A stretch of 64,000 nt of DNA, taken from positions 1 through 64,000 of the forward strand of contig LDXJ01000051.1 in assembly GCA_001029295.1 (NCBI GenBank), given 5' to 3'. Of the stretch, positions 26,830 through 35,799 are shown piece by piece; the stretch's first letter is position 1, and each line of letters opens with the position of its first letter. The stretch comes from Peptococcaceae bacterium CEB3 (GTDB lineage: Bacteria > Bacillota > Desulfitobacteriia > Desulfitobacteriales > Desulfitobacteriaceae). A model generated the notes under the pieces. That model was not told where the DNA came from. It worked only from the letters and a program-made list of their open reading frames with translations, and did no database searches. The position numbers and the translations under genes were made by a program.

Positions 26830-27477
26830 TCAGCGGGGCTGCTGAGTCTGCCGGGCTTGTGGCGCCTGCTGGACTTGTGGCGCCTGCCGGACTTGTGGCG
26901 CCTGCCGGACTTGTGGCGCCTGCTGGACTTGCGAAGTCTGCTGGACTTGCGAGGTCTGCTGGACTTGCGGTTTAATCGCAGCCAGAATCATCACCATATT
27001 CCGACCCTCCAGCTTCGGGTCACGCTCTATGACAGCCTCCGTTTTCAGGAACTCCGCCAGGCGCAGGCATAAAATCCTGCCCTGTTCGGGATGCGTGATC
27101 TCCCGCCCCCGGAACATGATCGTCACTTTGACCTTGTCGCCTTCTCCCAAGAAGCGTTGGGCGTTGCGCGCCTTCGTCTCGAAATCATGATCCTCAATAT
27201 TCGGGCGCAGCTTCACCTCTTTGATTTCCATCGTCTTGTGCTTCTTGCGGGTTTCCTTGTCGCGTTTGGCTTGCTCATATTTGTATTTTCCGTAATCCAT
27301 GAGTTTGCAGACAGGCGGTTTTGCCGTAGGCGCGATCTCCACCAGGTCCACCGACTTTTCCATAGCCAGATGCTGGGCGTCGCGCACCTGCATGATCCCG
27401 AGTTGTTCCCCGCCTTCACCCACTAAACGCACTTCCCGGGCCCGGATTTCCTCGTTAATCCGTAAATCCTTGCTAAT
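26830..27477 (-). CDS. infC: Translation initiation factor IF-3 with repeat tail
   Basis: IF3 prevents premature subunit joining and proofreads start codons. N-terminal IF3 domain LVGEGGEQLGIM...A; linker; C-terminal domain with EIKEVKLRPNIEDHDFETK. The frame extends upstream of the first ATG to ATT at 27477 (ISKDLRINEEIRAREVRL) behind GGGGGTGG. A rare ATT start is the known autoregulated start of infC, so I use it. After the normal C-terminus come about 40 extra residues of a six-residue repeat (QVQQTS, QVQQAP, QVRQAP) coded by 18-bp tandem DNA repeats at 26835-26970. The family does not need this tail. Confidence 0.95.
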   Translation of the reverse strand: MSKDLRINEEIRAREVRLVGEGGEQLGIMQVRDAQHLAMEKSVDLVEIAPTAKPPVCKLMDYGKYKYEQAKRDKETRKKHKTMEIKEVKLRPNIEDHDFETKARNAQRFLGEGDKVKVTIMFRGREITHPEQGRILCLRLAEFLKTEAVIERDPKLEGRNMVMILAAIKPQVQQTSQVQQTSQVQQAPQVRQAPQVRQAPQVQQAPQARQTQQPR

Positions 27478-27560
27478 AACTGACCACCCCCAAATTTAAT
27501 ATTGCCCATACAAATAAAGCCGTCTCATCCAACCAAAGCCTTATCCTTTCCGAAAGGAAA

Positions 27561-27590
27561 AACAAAAAGACGGGCTGATGACCACCCGTC
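27561..27590 (-). terminator. Leader attenuator of the infC operon
   Basis: On the minus strand GACGGGTGGTCATCAGCCCGTC plus a T-rich run forms a terminator about 85 nt upstream of the infC start. It lies inside a structured leader (27478-27704), as in the L20-type leaders of Firmicutes. Regulation by L20 is inferred from that family knowledge. Confidence 0.75.
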
Positions 27591-27704
27591 TTCCTCACTA
27601 AATCAGAGCAACCGTACCAATCTGATGACCTTGCTCGGACCAGAAGATACCTCATCGACTTAAGCCATGAGGTGAGAAGCGGATGGCTTCTTCTTACCAT
27701 CTGT

Positions 27705-27733
27705 ATCTTAGCCTAAAATCCGGCCTCTGTCAA
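27705..27733 (-). promoter_or_regulatory. Promoter of infC-rpmI-rplT
   Basis: Minus strand TTGACA (27728-27733), a 17-nt spacer and TAAGAT (27705-27710). Confidence 0.75.
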
Positions 27734-27751
27734 TCTTTTTCCGGTCAGGCG

Positions 27752-29404
27752 TCAATCCGCCCCAAACTCACGCATCTCTACATACCCGAAGATCCGGCCT
27801 GACAAAAACAATAGTAAGATACCCATACCCAAGTTAGCACCAATAATACCCACCACGGCCAACACCGTACTTCGGGTTACAAGCCAAAAAACCCCACCGA
27901 CCAGTCCCGCCGGAATCAATACCACCAGAATCTGGACGAAGATAAAGAGCGGATAAAATATTTTCCGATCCAAATCCGAGGGCAAGAGAACGTGCCCCAA
28001 AACGATGGTATTGCCCTGTTCAAAATACACGGATGCCACAACCAGGGCGAAAAATACCCCCGTCAGCCAGGGTTGAATTCCGGGCGGCGGCCCACCCGGC
28101 CCTGAAACATGGCTCAGCCCGACGAGCAAAGCGTAGCTGAGATTCAATAGCAATACATTGAGGGTAAAGCGCAGGGTGGGCAAAAGATTGACCGCCAGGG
28201 TCTTGCGCAAAAAGGTGCCGGGCAGAGTATAGAAATAAGGAAGGCTGAGTTCTGCCCCGAGTGGTCCCTGAGCACCGCGCAATAATTGAAGGTAAACGAC
28301 GATCCCGTTCATCATGAAAAATCCCGGCCATACTCCCATTCCGGTCTTGAGCGCAAAGGCCCCGACCGCAAGTCCGGCCAGCACGGCCAGGACAGTCGCA
28401 TAACCCAGGTATTCATTGAATCCCGTACGGCGGTAATGCACGATCTCCTTGAACAGGAACGCCTTACTCTCCACGTAGTATCCTTTGACGACCACTTTCT
28501 TATGTCTCTGTAATTTTGTCAGGCCTTCCAGGTTAAGCGTACCCTTTCTCTTGCGCTCACGTCTGTCCTCCACCAAAGCGGCGTAATCCAGGACATCTTC
28601 ATAATAATCTTTCGCCAGTCGATAAACCAAGAAATTCACGCCGGCTAAGAAAACCAACGCCCAGACGAGGACGACACCAGTCGAGGAACCCGCTCCCCAA
28701 AAGGCGGCATGGGCCAACTGCAGCACCCAGCCGATGACCGGGAAATTCCAGAACCCGGGAGCAAGGTAACCTGTAAGCAATCCTTGAATCGTCGGGCTCT
28801 GTCCGGCTTGCCAAAGCCAGCTCCCAACCAGCCAAGCGGCCGAAACCGCGAGAACGGCGCGCACGAAGGCCACTTTCCGATAGCGCACAGAGAGCAAGAA
28901 GATGAGAAAAGACAGAGGAGAAATCAGCAAAGCAAAAAGTACGATAGAAGCATAGACGTAAGCGATGCCCGTTCCCCGCAGGCCCAGATTGAGGAGAGTC
29001 GGCGTGAGAAGCAAGACAGGCAAGACACTTTGCAAAAATGTGAGCGGGATTTTTTTGAGCAGACTCCAAAAAAGAATCCGGTTTGGCTCCAAAGGGGAGG
29101 GGAAGAGCAGATTTACATCCCCCATGCTAAATTTATACGACAGCTTCTTGAGGGAACTGAAGGCGACGGAAAAAAGCACGCCACTGAGAAACAAAACGTA
29201 GACCCCCAGGACCATTTCCAAGGCACCCGGGGACAAGTTGAAGGTCATACGGCTCCTGTTTTTCAAGCTGGGCAGCAGGAGCAGCATGAGCCAGGCCAAA
29301 AAGAGAAAATAGCTCACCAGTTTCTTCGGCGTGCGCCTGACTTCCACGAAGTAGTTGACGAGTTTATGCAGGTCCAAGCGCAGCATCTGCCAGTAATCAG
29401 ACAT
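27752..29404 (-). CDS. ABC exporter membrane subunit (ABC-2-like)
   Basis: A 550-aa integral membrane protein with about 10-12 hydrophobic segments and no enzymatic motif. Its start overlaps the end of the ATPase gene by 8 nt. Size, a TM pattern in two blocks and the internal cytosolic loop resemble the putative ABC exporter family of Firmicutes (two-domain YtrF/ABC_export type). Substrate unknown. Confidence 0.8.
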   Translation of the reverse strand: MSDYWQMLRLDLHKLVNYFVEVRRTPKKLVSYFLFLAWLMLLLLPSLKNRSRMTFNLSPGALEMVLGVYVLFLSGVLFSVAFSSLKKLSYKFSMGDVNLLFPSPLEPNRILFWSLLKKIPLTFLQSVLPVLLLTPTLLNLGLRGTGIAYVYASIVLFALLISPLSFLIFLLSVRYRKVAFVRAVLAVSAAWLVGSWLWQAGQSPTIQGLLTGYLAPGFWNFPVIGWVLQLAHAAFWGAGSSTGVVLVWALVFLAGVNFLVYRLAKDYYEDVLDYAALVEDRRERKRKGTLNLEGLTKLQRHKKVVVKGYYVESKAFLFKEIVHYRRTGFNEYLGYATVLAVLAGLAVGAFALKTGMGVWPGFFMMNGIVVYLQLLRGAQGPLGAELSLPYFYTLPGTFLRKTLAVNLLPTLRFTLNVLLLNLSYALLVGLSHVSGPGGPPPGIQPWLTGVFFALVVASVYFEQGNTIVLGHVLLPSDLDRKIFYPLFIFVQILVVLIPAGLVGGVFWLVTRSTVLAVVGIIGANLGMGILLLFLSGRIFGYVEMREFGAD

Positions 29405-30137
29405 CCGCGGTCACCTCGAGAAAGACTTCCTCCAAAGAGGCCTGCTCCTCGCCCAAGCGCCGCCTCAGTTCCTCCAGGCTCCCGTCGGCCAAGATCCTCC
29501 CTTGTTTGAGCACGATCACCCGGTTACAGATATTCTCAATGGGATCGAGCAAATGCGTGCTGATAAACAAGGTCTTCCCTCGCTCTTTCAGACTCTGAAT
29601 CAGATCTTTCAAGTTCTTGATAGCCCTGGGATCAAGCCCGACCATCGGTTCATCAAAGAGAAGGAAGGGGGCGTCCGTCAGCACGCCGCAACAGAGTGAA
29701 AGCTTTTGCCTCATCCCCTTGGAAAGTCCTTTGACAAAGTCATCCCGGCGCTCCCAAATCTCGAACAGGCTGAGAAGCTCCTCTGCCCTACCCTCCCAGC
29801 CACTCACTTCATACGCGCCCGCGATGAATTGCAGATGCTCCCAAACCGTGAGCATCCCGTAGAGCTGCGGAATCTCCGGGACATAGGCGCTGAGGCGGCG
29901 CGCCTCCCGCGTGCCCCTCGCATAACCCCCCAGGCGAATCTCCCCTTGGGTAGGCCGCAAAAGCCCGACGATACATTTGATCAAAGTGCTTTTTCCCGCT
30001 CCGTTCGGGCCCAAAAGCCCCACGACCTCCCCTTCCCGCAAAGCAAGACTAAGATCGTCGACCGCCTTGGACTGCCCGAACCTTTTTGTCAATTGACGAA
30101 TCTCTAACATGCTTTGCCTCGGTCCCGAGCCTTGCAT
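29397..30137 (-). CDS. ABC transporter ATP-binding protein
   Basis: A 246-aa nucleotide-binding subunit. It has GPNGAGKST (Walker A), signature LSKGMRQKL, Walker B FLLFDEPMVGLDP and the switch His in ISTHLLD. The start ATG at 30137 has AAGGAG nine bases upstream. Pairs with the overlapping membrane subunit. Confidence 0.93.
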   Translation of the reverse strand: MQGSGPRQSMLEIRQLTKRFGQSKAVDDLSLALREGEVVGLLGPNGAGKSTLIKCIVGLLRPTQGEIRLGGYARGTREARRLSAYVPEIPQLYGMLTVWEHLQFIAGAYEVSGWEGRAEELLSLFEIWERRDDFVKGLSKGMRQKLSLCCGVLTDAPFLLFDEPMVGLDPRAIKNLKDLIQSLKERGKTLFISTHLLDPIENICNRVIVLKQGRILADGSLEELRRRLGEEQASLEEVFLEVTADV

Positions 30138-30166
30138 AGAATCTCACTCCTTCTTCAAGCGAATAT

Positions 30167-32110
30167 TCAATCCCCGTGCAGCTGAGGGACGATACTCTTC
30201 TTGCTGCGGATCTCCTCCTGAATCAGGCTGATAAACTCCTCCACCCCCATCTTAGCACCCGCGTTGTCCTGCCCGTAGCGCCGCACCGCCACGGAAGCGG
30301 ATTCGGCCTCCCGGTCGCCCACAACCAGGGTAAAGGGGATCTTGTCCTTCTGCGCTTCCCGGATCTTGTAGTTCATCTTCTCCCGGCGGTCATCCGCCTC
30401 AGATCGGATGTCCAGTTCCCGCAGGCGCGCCACGACGGAGTCGGAATATTCCTCGTGCCGTTCGCTGATCGGAAGCACCCGCACTTGCACCGGCGCCAGC
30501 CAAGTCGGAAAAGCACCCGCGTACTGTTCCAGCAGGAGCGCGATAAAGCGCTCGATACTCCCATAGACCACCCGGTGAATCATGACCGGACGATGTTTCT
30601 GCCCGTCTTCCCCAACATAGGTCAGATCAAACTTCTCGGGCATTTGGAAATCAAGCTGGATCGTGCCGCACTGCCAAGTCCGGTCTAAACAATCCCTCAA
30701 GTGAAAATCGATTTTCGGGCCGTAGAAAGCTCCGTCGCCGGGGTTTACTTTGTACTCCATCCCCTTTGCCCGGAGGGCTTCCTCCAAAGCCCCGGTCGCC
30801 ATCTCCCAGGCTTCGTCCGAACCCATCGAATCCTCAGGCCTGGTCGAAAGTTCCACATGGTATTCAAAACCAAAAACGCGATAAAAATAATCCACTAAAT
30901 CGATAACCCCAATGATCTCGTCCTTGATCTGACTGGGGAGCATATAAATGTGAGCGTCATCCTGGGTAAAGTTCCTGACCCTGAGCAGCCCGTGCAGAGC
31001 CCCTGAAAGCTCATGCCTGTGAACCAGGCCCAGTTCTCCCAGGCGCAGGGGCAAATCCCGGTAGCTGCGCAGCTTGGATTTGTAGACGATCATCCCGCCC
31101 GGGCAATTCATGGGTTTCACCGCATAATCTTCGTCATCGATCCTCGTGAAATACATATTTTCTTTGTAGTGATCCCAATGACCGGACTGTTCCCAAAGGC
31201 CCCGGTTCAGTATGATAGGAGTCTTAATCTCCTGGTAGCCCCTTCTCTGATGTTCAAGCCGCCAAAAGTCCTCCAGGATATTACGCAGGATCATCCCTTT
31301 CGGATGGAAGAAGGGAAAACCGGGCCCTTCATCGTGCAGGCTGAAAAGATCCAGTTCCTGGCCGAGTTTGCGGTGATCCCGCCGTTTGGCCTCTTCCAGT
31401 TTAAACAAGTAATCGTCCAAGTCCGCCTGCTTGTCAAAAGCGGTGCCGTAAATGCGCTGCAGCATTTTGTTTTTCTCATTCCCGCGCCAGTAAGCGCCGG
31501 CAAGATTAAGGAGCTTAAAGGCTTTGATCTTCCCCGTTGCGGGCACATGCGGACCCGCGCAAAGGTCGGTAAAGTTGCCCTGGGTGTACATAGAAATAGC
31601 AACTCCGGCAGGTAAATCTTCAATCAGCTCAACCTTGTAGTTCTCCCCCCGCCCGCCGAAAAAAGCCAGCGCTTCGCCGCGCTCCACCTCGCGCCGTTCA
31701 TAAGGAAAATTCGCTTTGGCCAAATGGGCCATCTCCGCTTCCAGCCGGCTGAGATCTTCCGGCGTGAAAACGTGCTCGGAGTCAAAATCGTAATAAAACC
31801 CGTTGGCGATAGCCGGACCGATGCCTAAGCGCGTACCCGGAAAGAGATTTTGCACCGCCTGAGCCAAGAGATGGGAAGCCGAGTGGCGCAGGACCTTGAG
31901 CCCCTCTTCTCCCTCCGCCGTCAAGATTTCCACCTCCGCGTCCGCCTGCAAAGCATAAGTGAGATCCCGGATCTCGCCGTCTACCTTGGCCGCCAGGGCC
32001 GCTTTCCCCAGTCCCCGCGCAATGGAAGCCGCCAAAGAGGCTAAGCTTGTTCCCGGTTCAACCGAACGGATTGAACCGTCTTTCAAAGTCACCTGAATCA
32101 TGTGCTTCAC
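30167..32110 (-). CDS. thrS: Threonyl-tRNA synthetase
   Basis: A 647-aa class II synthetase. TGS domain at 1-65; editing domain N2 with the zinc-type HSASH motif (LRHSASHLLAQA); catalytic core with NCPGGMIVYKS, motif 2 RVRNFTQDDAHIY and motif 3 near GSIERFIALLLE; C-terminal anticodon domain. The full family architecture is intact. Controlled by the T-box upstream. Confidence 0.97.
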   Translation of the reverse strand: MKHMIQVTLKDGSIRSVEPGTSLASLAASIARGLGKAALAAKVDGEIRDLTYALQADAEVEILTAEGEEGLKVLRHSASHLLAQAVQNLFPGTRLGIGPAIANGFYYDFDSEHVFTPEDLSRLEAEMAHLAKANFPYERREVERGEALAFFGGRGENYKVELIEDLPAGVAISMYTQGNFTDLCAGPHVPATGKIKAFKLLNLAGAYWRGNEKNKMLQRIYGTAFDKQADLDDYLFKLEEAKRRDHRKLGQELDLFSLHDEGPGFPFFHPKGMILRNILEDFWRLEHQRRGYQEIKTPIILNRGLWEQSGHWDHYKENMYFTRIDDEDYAVKPMNCPGGMIVYKSKLRSYRDLPLRLGELGLVHRHELSGALHGLLRVRNFTQDDAHIYMLPSQIKDEIIGVIDLVDYFYRVFGFEYHVELSTRPEDSMGSDEAWEMATGALEEALRAKGMEYKVNPGDGAFYGPKIDFHLRDCLDRTWQCGTIQLDFQMPEKFDLTYVGEDGQKHRPVMIHRVVYGSIERFIALLLEQYAGAFPTWLAPVQVRVLPISERHEEYSDSVVARLRELDIRSEADDRREKMNYKIREAQKDKIPFTLVVGDREAESASVAVRRYGQDNAGAKMGVEEFISLIQEEIRSKKSIVPQLHGD

Positions 32111-32189
32111 TCCTGTCCTTATCGATTCTTACTTCGCCGAATACCACGGCACCAACGAATACCACGGAACATACGAATACCACGGGACA

Positions 32190-32545
32190 TGCAAAAAGCT
32201 CCCGTCCCATAGGGACGAGAGCACCGCTCCCGTGGTTCCACCCACATTCAGACCTGCGCCCAAACCCAACCGCACTCTCCGAAACATCGGCCCGGAGCGG
32301 AGGGAAAGATTGCCGGACTCAAGACCGGCAAAAAGCAGCGCAGACCTTTCTCCAAATCCTTTAACGCGGGATAACGTCCGAGCTTACTTATCTTTCAGCC
32401 CGACACTCCGGGGTGGTCTTCACCATCCTCCCACGAGAAATGCTTCCAGCCTATGGCATTCCCTCTCTGGCACGGAACCTGACGGCTACTTTCCCCATCA
32501 TTATTTTTGCTTATTTGACAGTCCATCAAACCGTAATACTTTTAC
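32190..32545 (-). promoter_or_regulatory. T-box leader of thrS
   Basis: The minus strand has the T-box GGGTGGAACCACGGGAGC (32226-32243) followed by the terminator CTCGTCCCTATGGGACGGGAG and T5 (about 32193-32221). Stem I extends upstream to about 32545. Between the terminator and the thrS ATG, GAATACCACGG is repeated three times with a period of about 19 bp (32139-32185). Confidence 0.9.
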
Positions 32546-32550
32546 GTCTA

Positions 32551-32578
32551 ATTATAGCATGCCCCGTTCGACTGTCAA
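32551..32578 (-). promoter_or_regulatory. Promoter of the thrS leader
   Basis: Minus strand TTGACA (32573-32578), a 16-nt spacer and TATAAT (32551-32556). Confidence 0.8.
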
Positions 32579-32619
32579 CTCGCCCTTGGGTAAGATTTTT
32601 ATATGAGTTGACGCGCGGG

Positions 32620-33507
32620 TCACGGTTCTGTCAACATTTCACAGAGAACACAGCCGGGGCAGTCTTGCACTTTGTCTTCAAAGACGTCGCGAATCGTGTG
32701 CAAAGTGTCCCGGTAACCGGGAAAACGAATGTGCAGGACGACCCGCCGGGGGGCCGCCGAGATCAAGGCACTGATGAGCAAGTCTTCGTAAGTTAATTCC
32801 TGCCCGCTTTCCTCCGCGGCAAACCCCTCCAGGTAAAGCCCCGTCACCTTTTCCCCTTGATCGTTGAACAGGTGGAATTTGCCGCAGGCACTGATCCCGA
32901 CATGGAGCGTGTCAACCCGCGGAACTTGGGATTCCAGGAAGTATTTAAGCAACTTGACGAATTCGTAATATTCCCTCTCCAGGATATATTCGTCAACCGT
33001 CTGAGCCACTGTCCTCTCCAATTCGGTTTTGTATTCCTGGGCCCGGAACCTCAGAAAACCCTCCACGTCAAACGTCGGGTTTTTTTCCAGCACCGCCAGG
33101 ATCTGTGCCACCAACTTAGTCTTTCTTTGGGTTTTGTACCCGGAGCTGATTTTACCCCCGTTTAGGCTTTGGAGCGTCAGCGGAAGAACATGAGAGCACT
33201 CCGCTTTTTTCAAGTGATATTTCTTCCCCAAGAGGCCCAGAACGTATTTCTCCTCCCAATGTTCCAGGATCGTCTCCGCCAAAGCATTGGCCAAATAATA
33301 GCCTTGTATCTTACGGACCATCGTTTGCTCCTCCTCGGCCTCTCCGGACGGAAGTTGAAAACTGCAGCGGATGAGCCAACGCTCTCCCAAGCGGGTTTCA
33401 CTGATTTCAAACGGCAGTTGCTCCCGTTTGCGCAGCTCGAGTAAGTGTTCGTAGATATTATCTTTGTAATGTTGCGTTCCCAACTGAACTGAGTATTCCA
33501 CCGGCAT
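32620..33507 (-). CDS. ytxC: YtxC-like sporulation protein
   Basis: A 295-aa protein without TM segments, beginning MPVEYSVQLGTQHYKDNIYEHL. It matches my memory of the YtxC family (found in spore formers next to thrS), including the DEYILEREYYEFVKLLKYFLE helix and the C-terminal YEDLLISALISAAPRRVVLH block. The C-terminal CPGCVLC is a possible metal site. Biochemical role unknown. The thrS neighbourhood supports the call. Confidence 0.8.
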   Translation of the reverse strand: MPVEYSVQLGTQHYKDNIYEHLLELRKREQLPFEISETRLGERWLIRCSFQLPSGEAEEEQTMVRKIQGYYLANALAETILEHWEEKYVLGLLGKKYHLKKAECSHVLPLTLQSLNGGKISSGYKTQRKTKLVAQILAVLEKNPTFDVEGFLRFRAQEYKTELERTVAQTVDEYILEREYYEFVKLLKYFLESQVPRVDTLHVGISACGKFHLFNDQGEKVTGLYLEGFAAEESGQELTYEDLLISALISAAPRRVVLHIRFPGYRDTLHTIRDVFEDKVQDCPGCVLCEMLTEP

Positions 33508-33695
33508 ACCCCCATGATAGAGTATATGACAGACCCTTCCTACTATTGCCAGTGGAACCTTCCCTTATTCCTTGCCCAGACGCAAAACTTATGCCGTTGG
33601 ACAGTAACACTTTTTCTTTTCCGGCGTATCCTATTTTCAGAATCGCCCAGTGAAGTTAACCAAGGCTAACCCCTAAAAATACAATTTAAGGAGGC

Positions 33696-34136
33696 TCACC
33701 CCTCGCTATCCTTGTTCTTCCCGGCTCCGCCCTCGGCCATAAAGTCGTAAAAGGCTTGTTGCCAGTGCACATTACTCTTCATGAATGCAACCAGGATTTT
33801 TATAGCCTCAATCGTTGCGGTTGACAAGTAATGCTCCATCGCTTCAGCTTCAGCAGCAAAGTTACACTTGCTACATATCAAGGCAAGAAACTCCTGCAAC
33901 AGTTGATTTCTCGTCACCAAATAAGAGCCGAGTTCTTTTCCTTTATCAGTAAGCTTGATTTCGCCGTACCGTTCGTACTTTATGTAGTTCTCATCCCGCA
34001 ATTTATAGAGGGCTTTGGTTACCGACGGCAAAGCGACTTTAAGCTTATTACTGATGTCCGTTACCCGGATGGCGTCCCGGGATAAAGAGAACCGGTATAT
34101 TTCCTCTAAATAATCCTCCAAACTGGGTGTCAACAT
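33696..34136 (-). CDS. mntR: Manganese-dependent repressor MntR (DtxR family)
   Basis: A 146-aa DtxR/MntR-type regulator. It has an N-terminal winged helix (SLEDYLEEIYRFSLSRDAIR; VTDISNKLKVALPSVTKAL), then the metal-binding/dimer domain with AEAEAMEHYLS. D8, E11 and the C-terminal E-x-x-EH match MntR metal ligands. No SH3 domain, as expected for MntR. Divergent from mntH, its natural target. Confidence 0.88.
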   Translation of the reverse strand: MLTPSLEDYLEEIYRFSLSRDAIRVTDISNKLKVALPSVTKALYKLRDENYIKYERYGEIKLTDKGKELGSYLVTRNQLLQEFLALICSKCNFAAEAEAMEHYLSTATIEAIKILVAFMKSNVHWQQAFYDFMAEGGAGKNKDSEG

Positions 34137-34439
34137 TTCAGCACCCCTTCTTTAAACACGCCCACAACACAGCCGCCGATGATGGCCGATCATGCTTAGT
34201 TGGGAAATGATATTAGTCTGAGCAATGATACATCATGTCACTCTATCATATTCCGCTATGTCTCGTTCGTGCTTTAGGTAAATTGAGGAATCTTCCGGCG
34301 ATCTGAAGGGGCGCCACGCTTCCGGCCGTCGGGACCGGACACCTGGACGAGAAAACATCGCTACGAGAAATGCCGGCACGAAAAATGACGGCACGCCAAG
34401 AGCATCTAAAGTGAACTCGTGCAGTCTAAGCTGAGCATC

Positions 34440-34578
34440 ACGACAGTGTCCTGTGAACACTATCGCCGAAGGCGCTTATCCCAAAAGGATACTTCGCAGC
34501 GAAGGCTGAGTCTGCCCCCACCGAAGCGGGGTACGTGGAACCCACTCCCACTTGTAGAAGTGAGAGTCTTACGCTTTG
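34440..34578 (+). repeat. IS200/IS605-type right end / omega-RNA-like remnant (copy 2)
   Basis: This 140-bp stretch upstream of mntH contains several short hairpins and ends in CACTCCCACTT-gtag-AAGTGAGAGTCTTACG. The same hairpin occurs at 3896-3919. The layout resembles the 3' end of TnpB elements, where a structured guide RNA scaffold ends at the right border. No tnpA or tnpB is nearby. The rest of the 34137-34439 gap shows no gene. Confidence 0.45.
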
Positions 34579-34608
34579 GATAAAAGAGTTCGGAGGAGGA
34601 GAAGAAAG

Positions 34609-35367
34609 ATGAGTGATGGGCTCAATTTACCCCGAAGTCTCACCCATAAGGCAGCTGTTCCCTTAAAACTAAGTAATACGAACAAAACGGTGGAAGCGTG
34701 CCGCGCGGCAATTGCCGGCCAACGAAAAGGAATCTTCGCTTTGCTCCCATTTTTGGGCCCCGCTTTCATCGCCTCCATCGCGTACATCGATCCCGGAAAC
34801 TTCGCCACTAACGTCCAAAGCGGGTCCGAATTCGGGTATAACATGTTGTGGGTCGTGGTTCTCGCCAATTTAATGGCGATGCTTCTGCAAAACATGTCGG
34901 CCAAGCTGGGTATAGCCACCGGCCAAAACCTGCCGGAGCTTTGCCGGATACACTTCAAAAAGTGGCTGTCTTTCACCATGTGGGGAGTCTCGGAAGTGGC
35001 GGCCATGGCCACGGATCTGGCGGAATTCTTGGGAGCAACCCTGGGGCTGAATTTGCTGTTCGGCCTGCCCATGCTCTATGCCGCCCTCCTCACCGGTTTA
35101 GTCACCTATCTTATTCTTATGCTGGATCGCTACGGCTTCCGGCCCTTGGAAAAGTTCATTGCCGCCTTTGCCGTGCTGATCGGGGCCTGTTATCTCATCG
35201 AGACTTTTCTTTCCCATCCGAACTTTGCCCAGGTCGCCTACCACAGTGTGGTACCCTGGCTGGGCGACAGGAACAGTATCATACTGGCCGTCGGTGTGGT
35301 CGGCGCCACCGTCATGCCCCCTACAGATAAACATATTATTAGGAGCCGGACTAACCTTGGGGATTAG
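34609..35367 (+). pseudogene. mntH: Manganese transporter MntH, truncated by insertion
   Basis: NRAMP-family Mn(II)/H+ symporter. The first half is intact, including the metal motif IDPGN (IAYIDPGNFATN) and about six TM spans. The family should continue VGATVMPHxLYLHS, but here the frame diverges after GATVMP at about 35319 and stops 16 codons later. The protein is about 250 aa instead of about 430 and lacks the MPH metal ligand and TMs 7-11. The start is ATG 34609 behind GGAGGAG. The recombinase gene just downstream points to element integration as the cause. Confidence 0.85.
35311..35335. other. Predicted element-chromosome junction (attL)
   Basis: Homology to mntH ends at about 35319, inside the codons for the MPH motif. 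Everything to the right is element-like, beginning with a terminator and a leftward tyrosine recombinase gene. The core sequence cannot be fixed because the other junction lies beyond the window. Confidence 0.6.
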
Positions 35368-35411
35368 ACCCATCACCAACCCCCGTGCTGACTTGTCGCG
35401 TGTGCCGCGAA

Positions 35412-35451
35412 AAGGGACCGGTCGGTATAATTTATCGACCGGTCCTTTTTT
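35412..35451 (+). terminator. Strong hairpin terminator at the element edge
   Basis: GGACCGGTCG and CGACCGGTCC pair perfectly (10 bp, 11-nt loop), followed by T6. It faces out of the mntH fragment and could insulate element genes from chromosomal transcription. Confidence 0.8.
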
Positions 35452-35650
35452 CGTTTCTAGGGCCTCTCTGAGGCCCGTAGGCACGTCTTAGCATTTTGAG
35501 CAACCCTAGGTTAATTTCATAGAGCTTTTTCATCCTCGGATGAATCTCTTTCCCGATCTTGGCCTCGTATTCACGGATCGTTCTGTCAATTTTGCGATCT
35601 ACGACTATACCTCCTCCCACGCAAGGTCCTTCAGCGCGATCCGCCGGCAC
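35432..35650 (-). CDS. Small hypothetical protein (doubtful)
   Basis: A short frame whose C-terminal 55 residues are charged and helical (IDRTIREYEAKIGKEIHPRM). It follows the 35605-35799 gene, whose last codons form a GGAGGAGG ribosome site, but no standard start codon lies at good spacing after it. It ends inside the terminator at 35412-35451. Coding status uncertain. Confidence 0.3.
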   Translation of the reverse strand: MPADRAEGPCVGGGIVVDRKIDRTIREYEAKIGKEIHPRMKKLYEINLGLLKMLRRAYGPQRGPRNEKRTGR

Positions 35651-35799
35651 TCCTCCATAAAGCGGAGCCGTTCATAAAGATCCTTCAGATCCGGATCGTC
35701 TGACGGGATCCCTTTTGCACGGAGAGCATGGATCCGATCTCTTACCAGCTTGATCCGTTTGTTCCAGATAGCCACCATCTTCGCTGGATGGATGCTCAC
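35605..35799 (-). CDS. Small hypothetical protein downstream of the integrase
   Basis: A 64-aa helical, charged protein (MSIHPAKMVAIWNKRIKLV...) whose start overlaps the integrase stop (ATGA-like coupling at 35796-35799). Not recognised. It might be an excision or DNA-binding accessory given its position, but no motif shows this. Confidence 0.5.
   Translation of the reverse strand: MSIHPAKMVAIWNKRIKLVRDRIHALRAKGIPSDDPDLKDLYERLRFMEECRRIALKDLAWEEV

Noticed and set aside
26835-26970. Possible CRISPR array in the repeats near infC
   Set aside because: Units are 18 bp, contiguous and without spacers, and they encode a hexapeptide in frame with IF3.
28709-29509. 266-codon frame antisense to the ABC exporter
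   Set aside because: Charged low-complexity translation opposite a membrane protein gene; no ribosome site.
34137-34439. Manganese riboswitch or gene between mntR and mntH
   Set aside because: I could not recognise the yybP-ykoY core or any open frame with a ribosome site.
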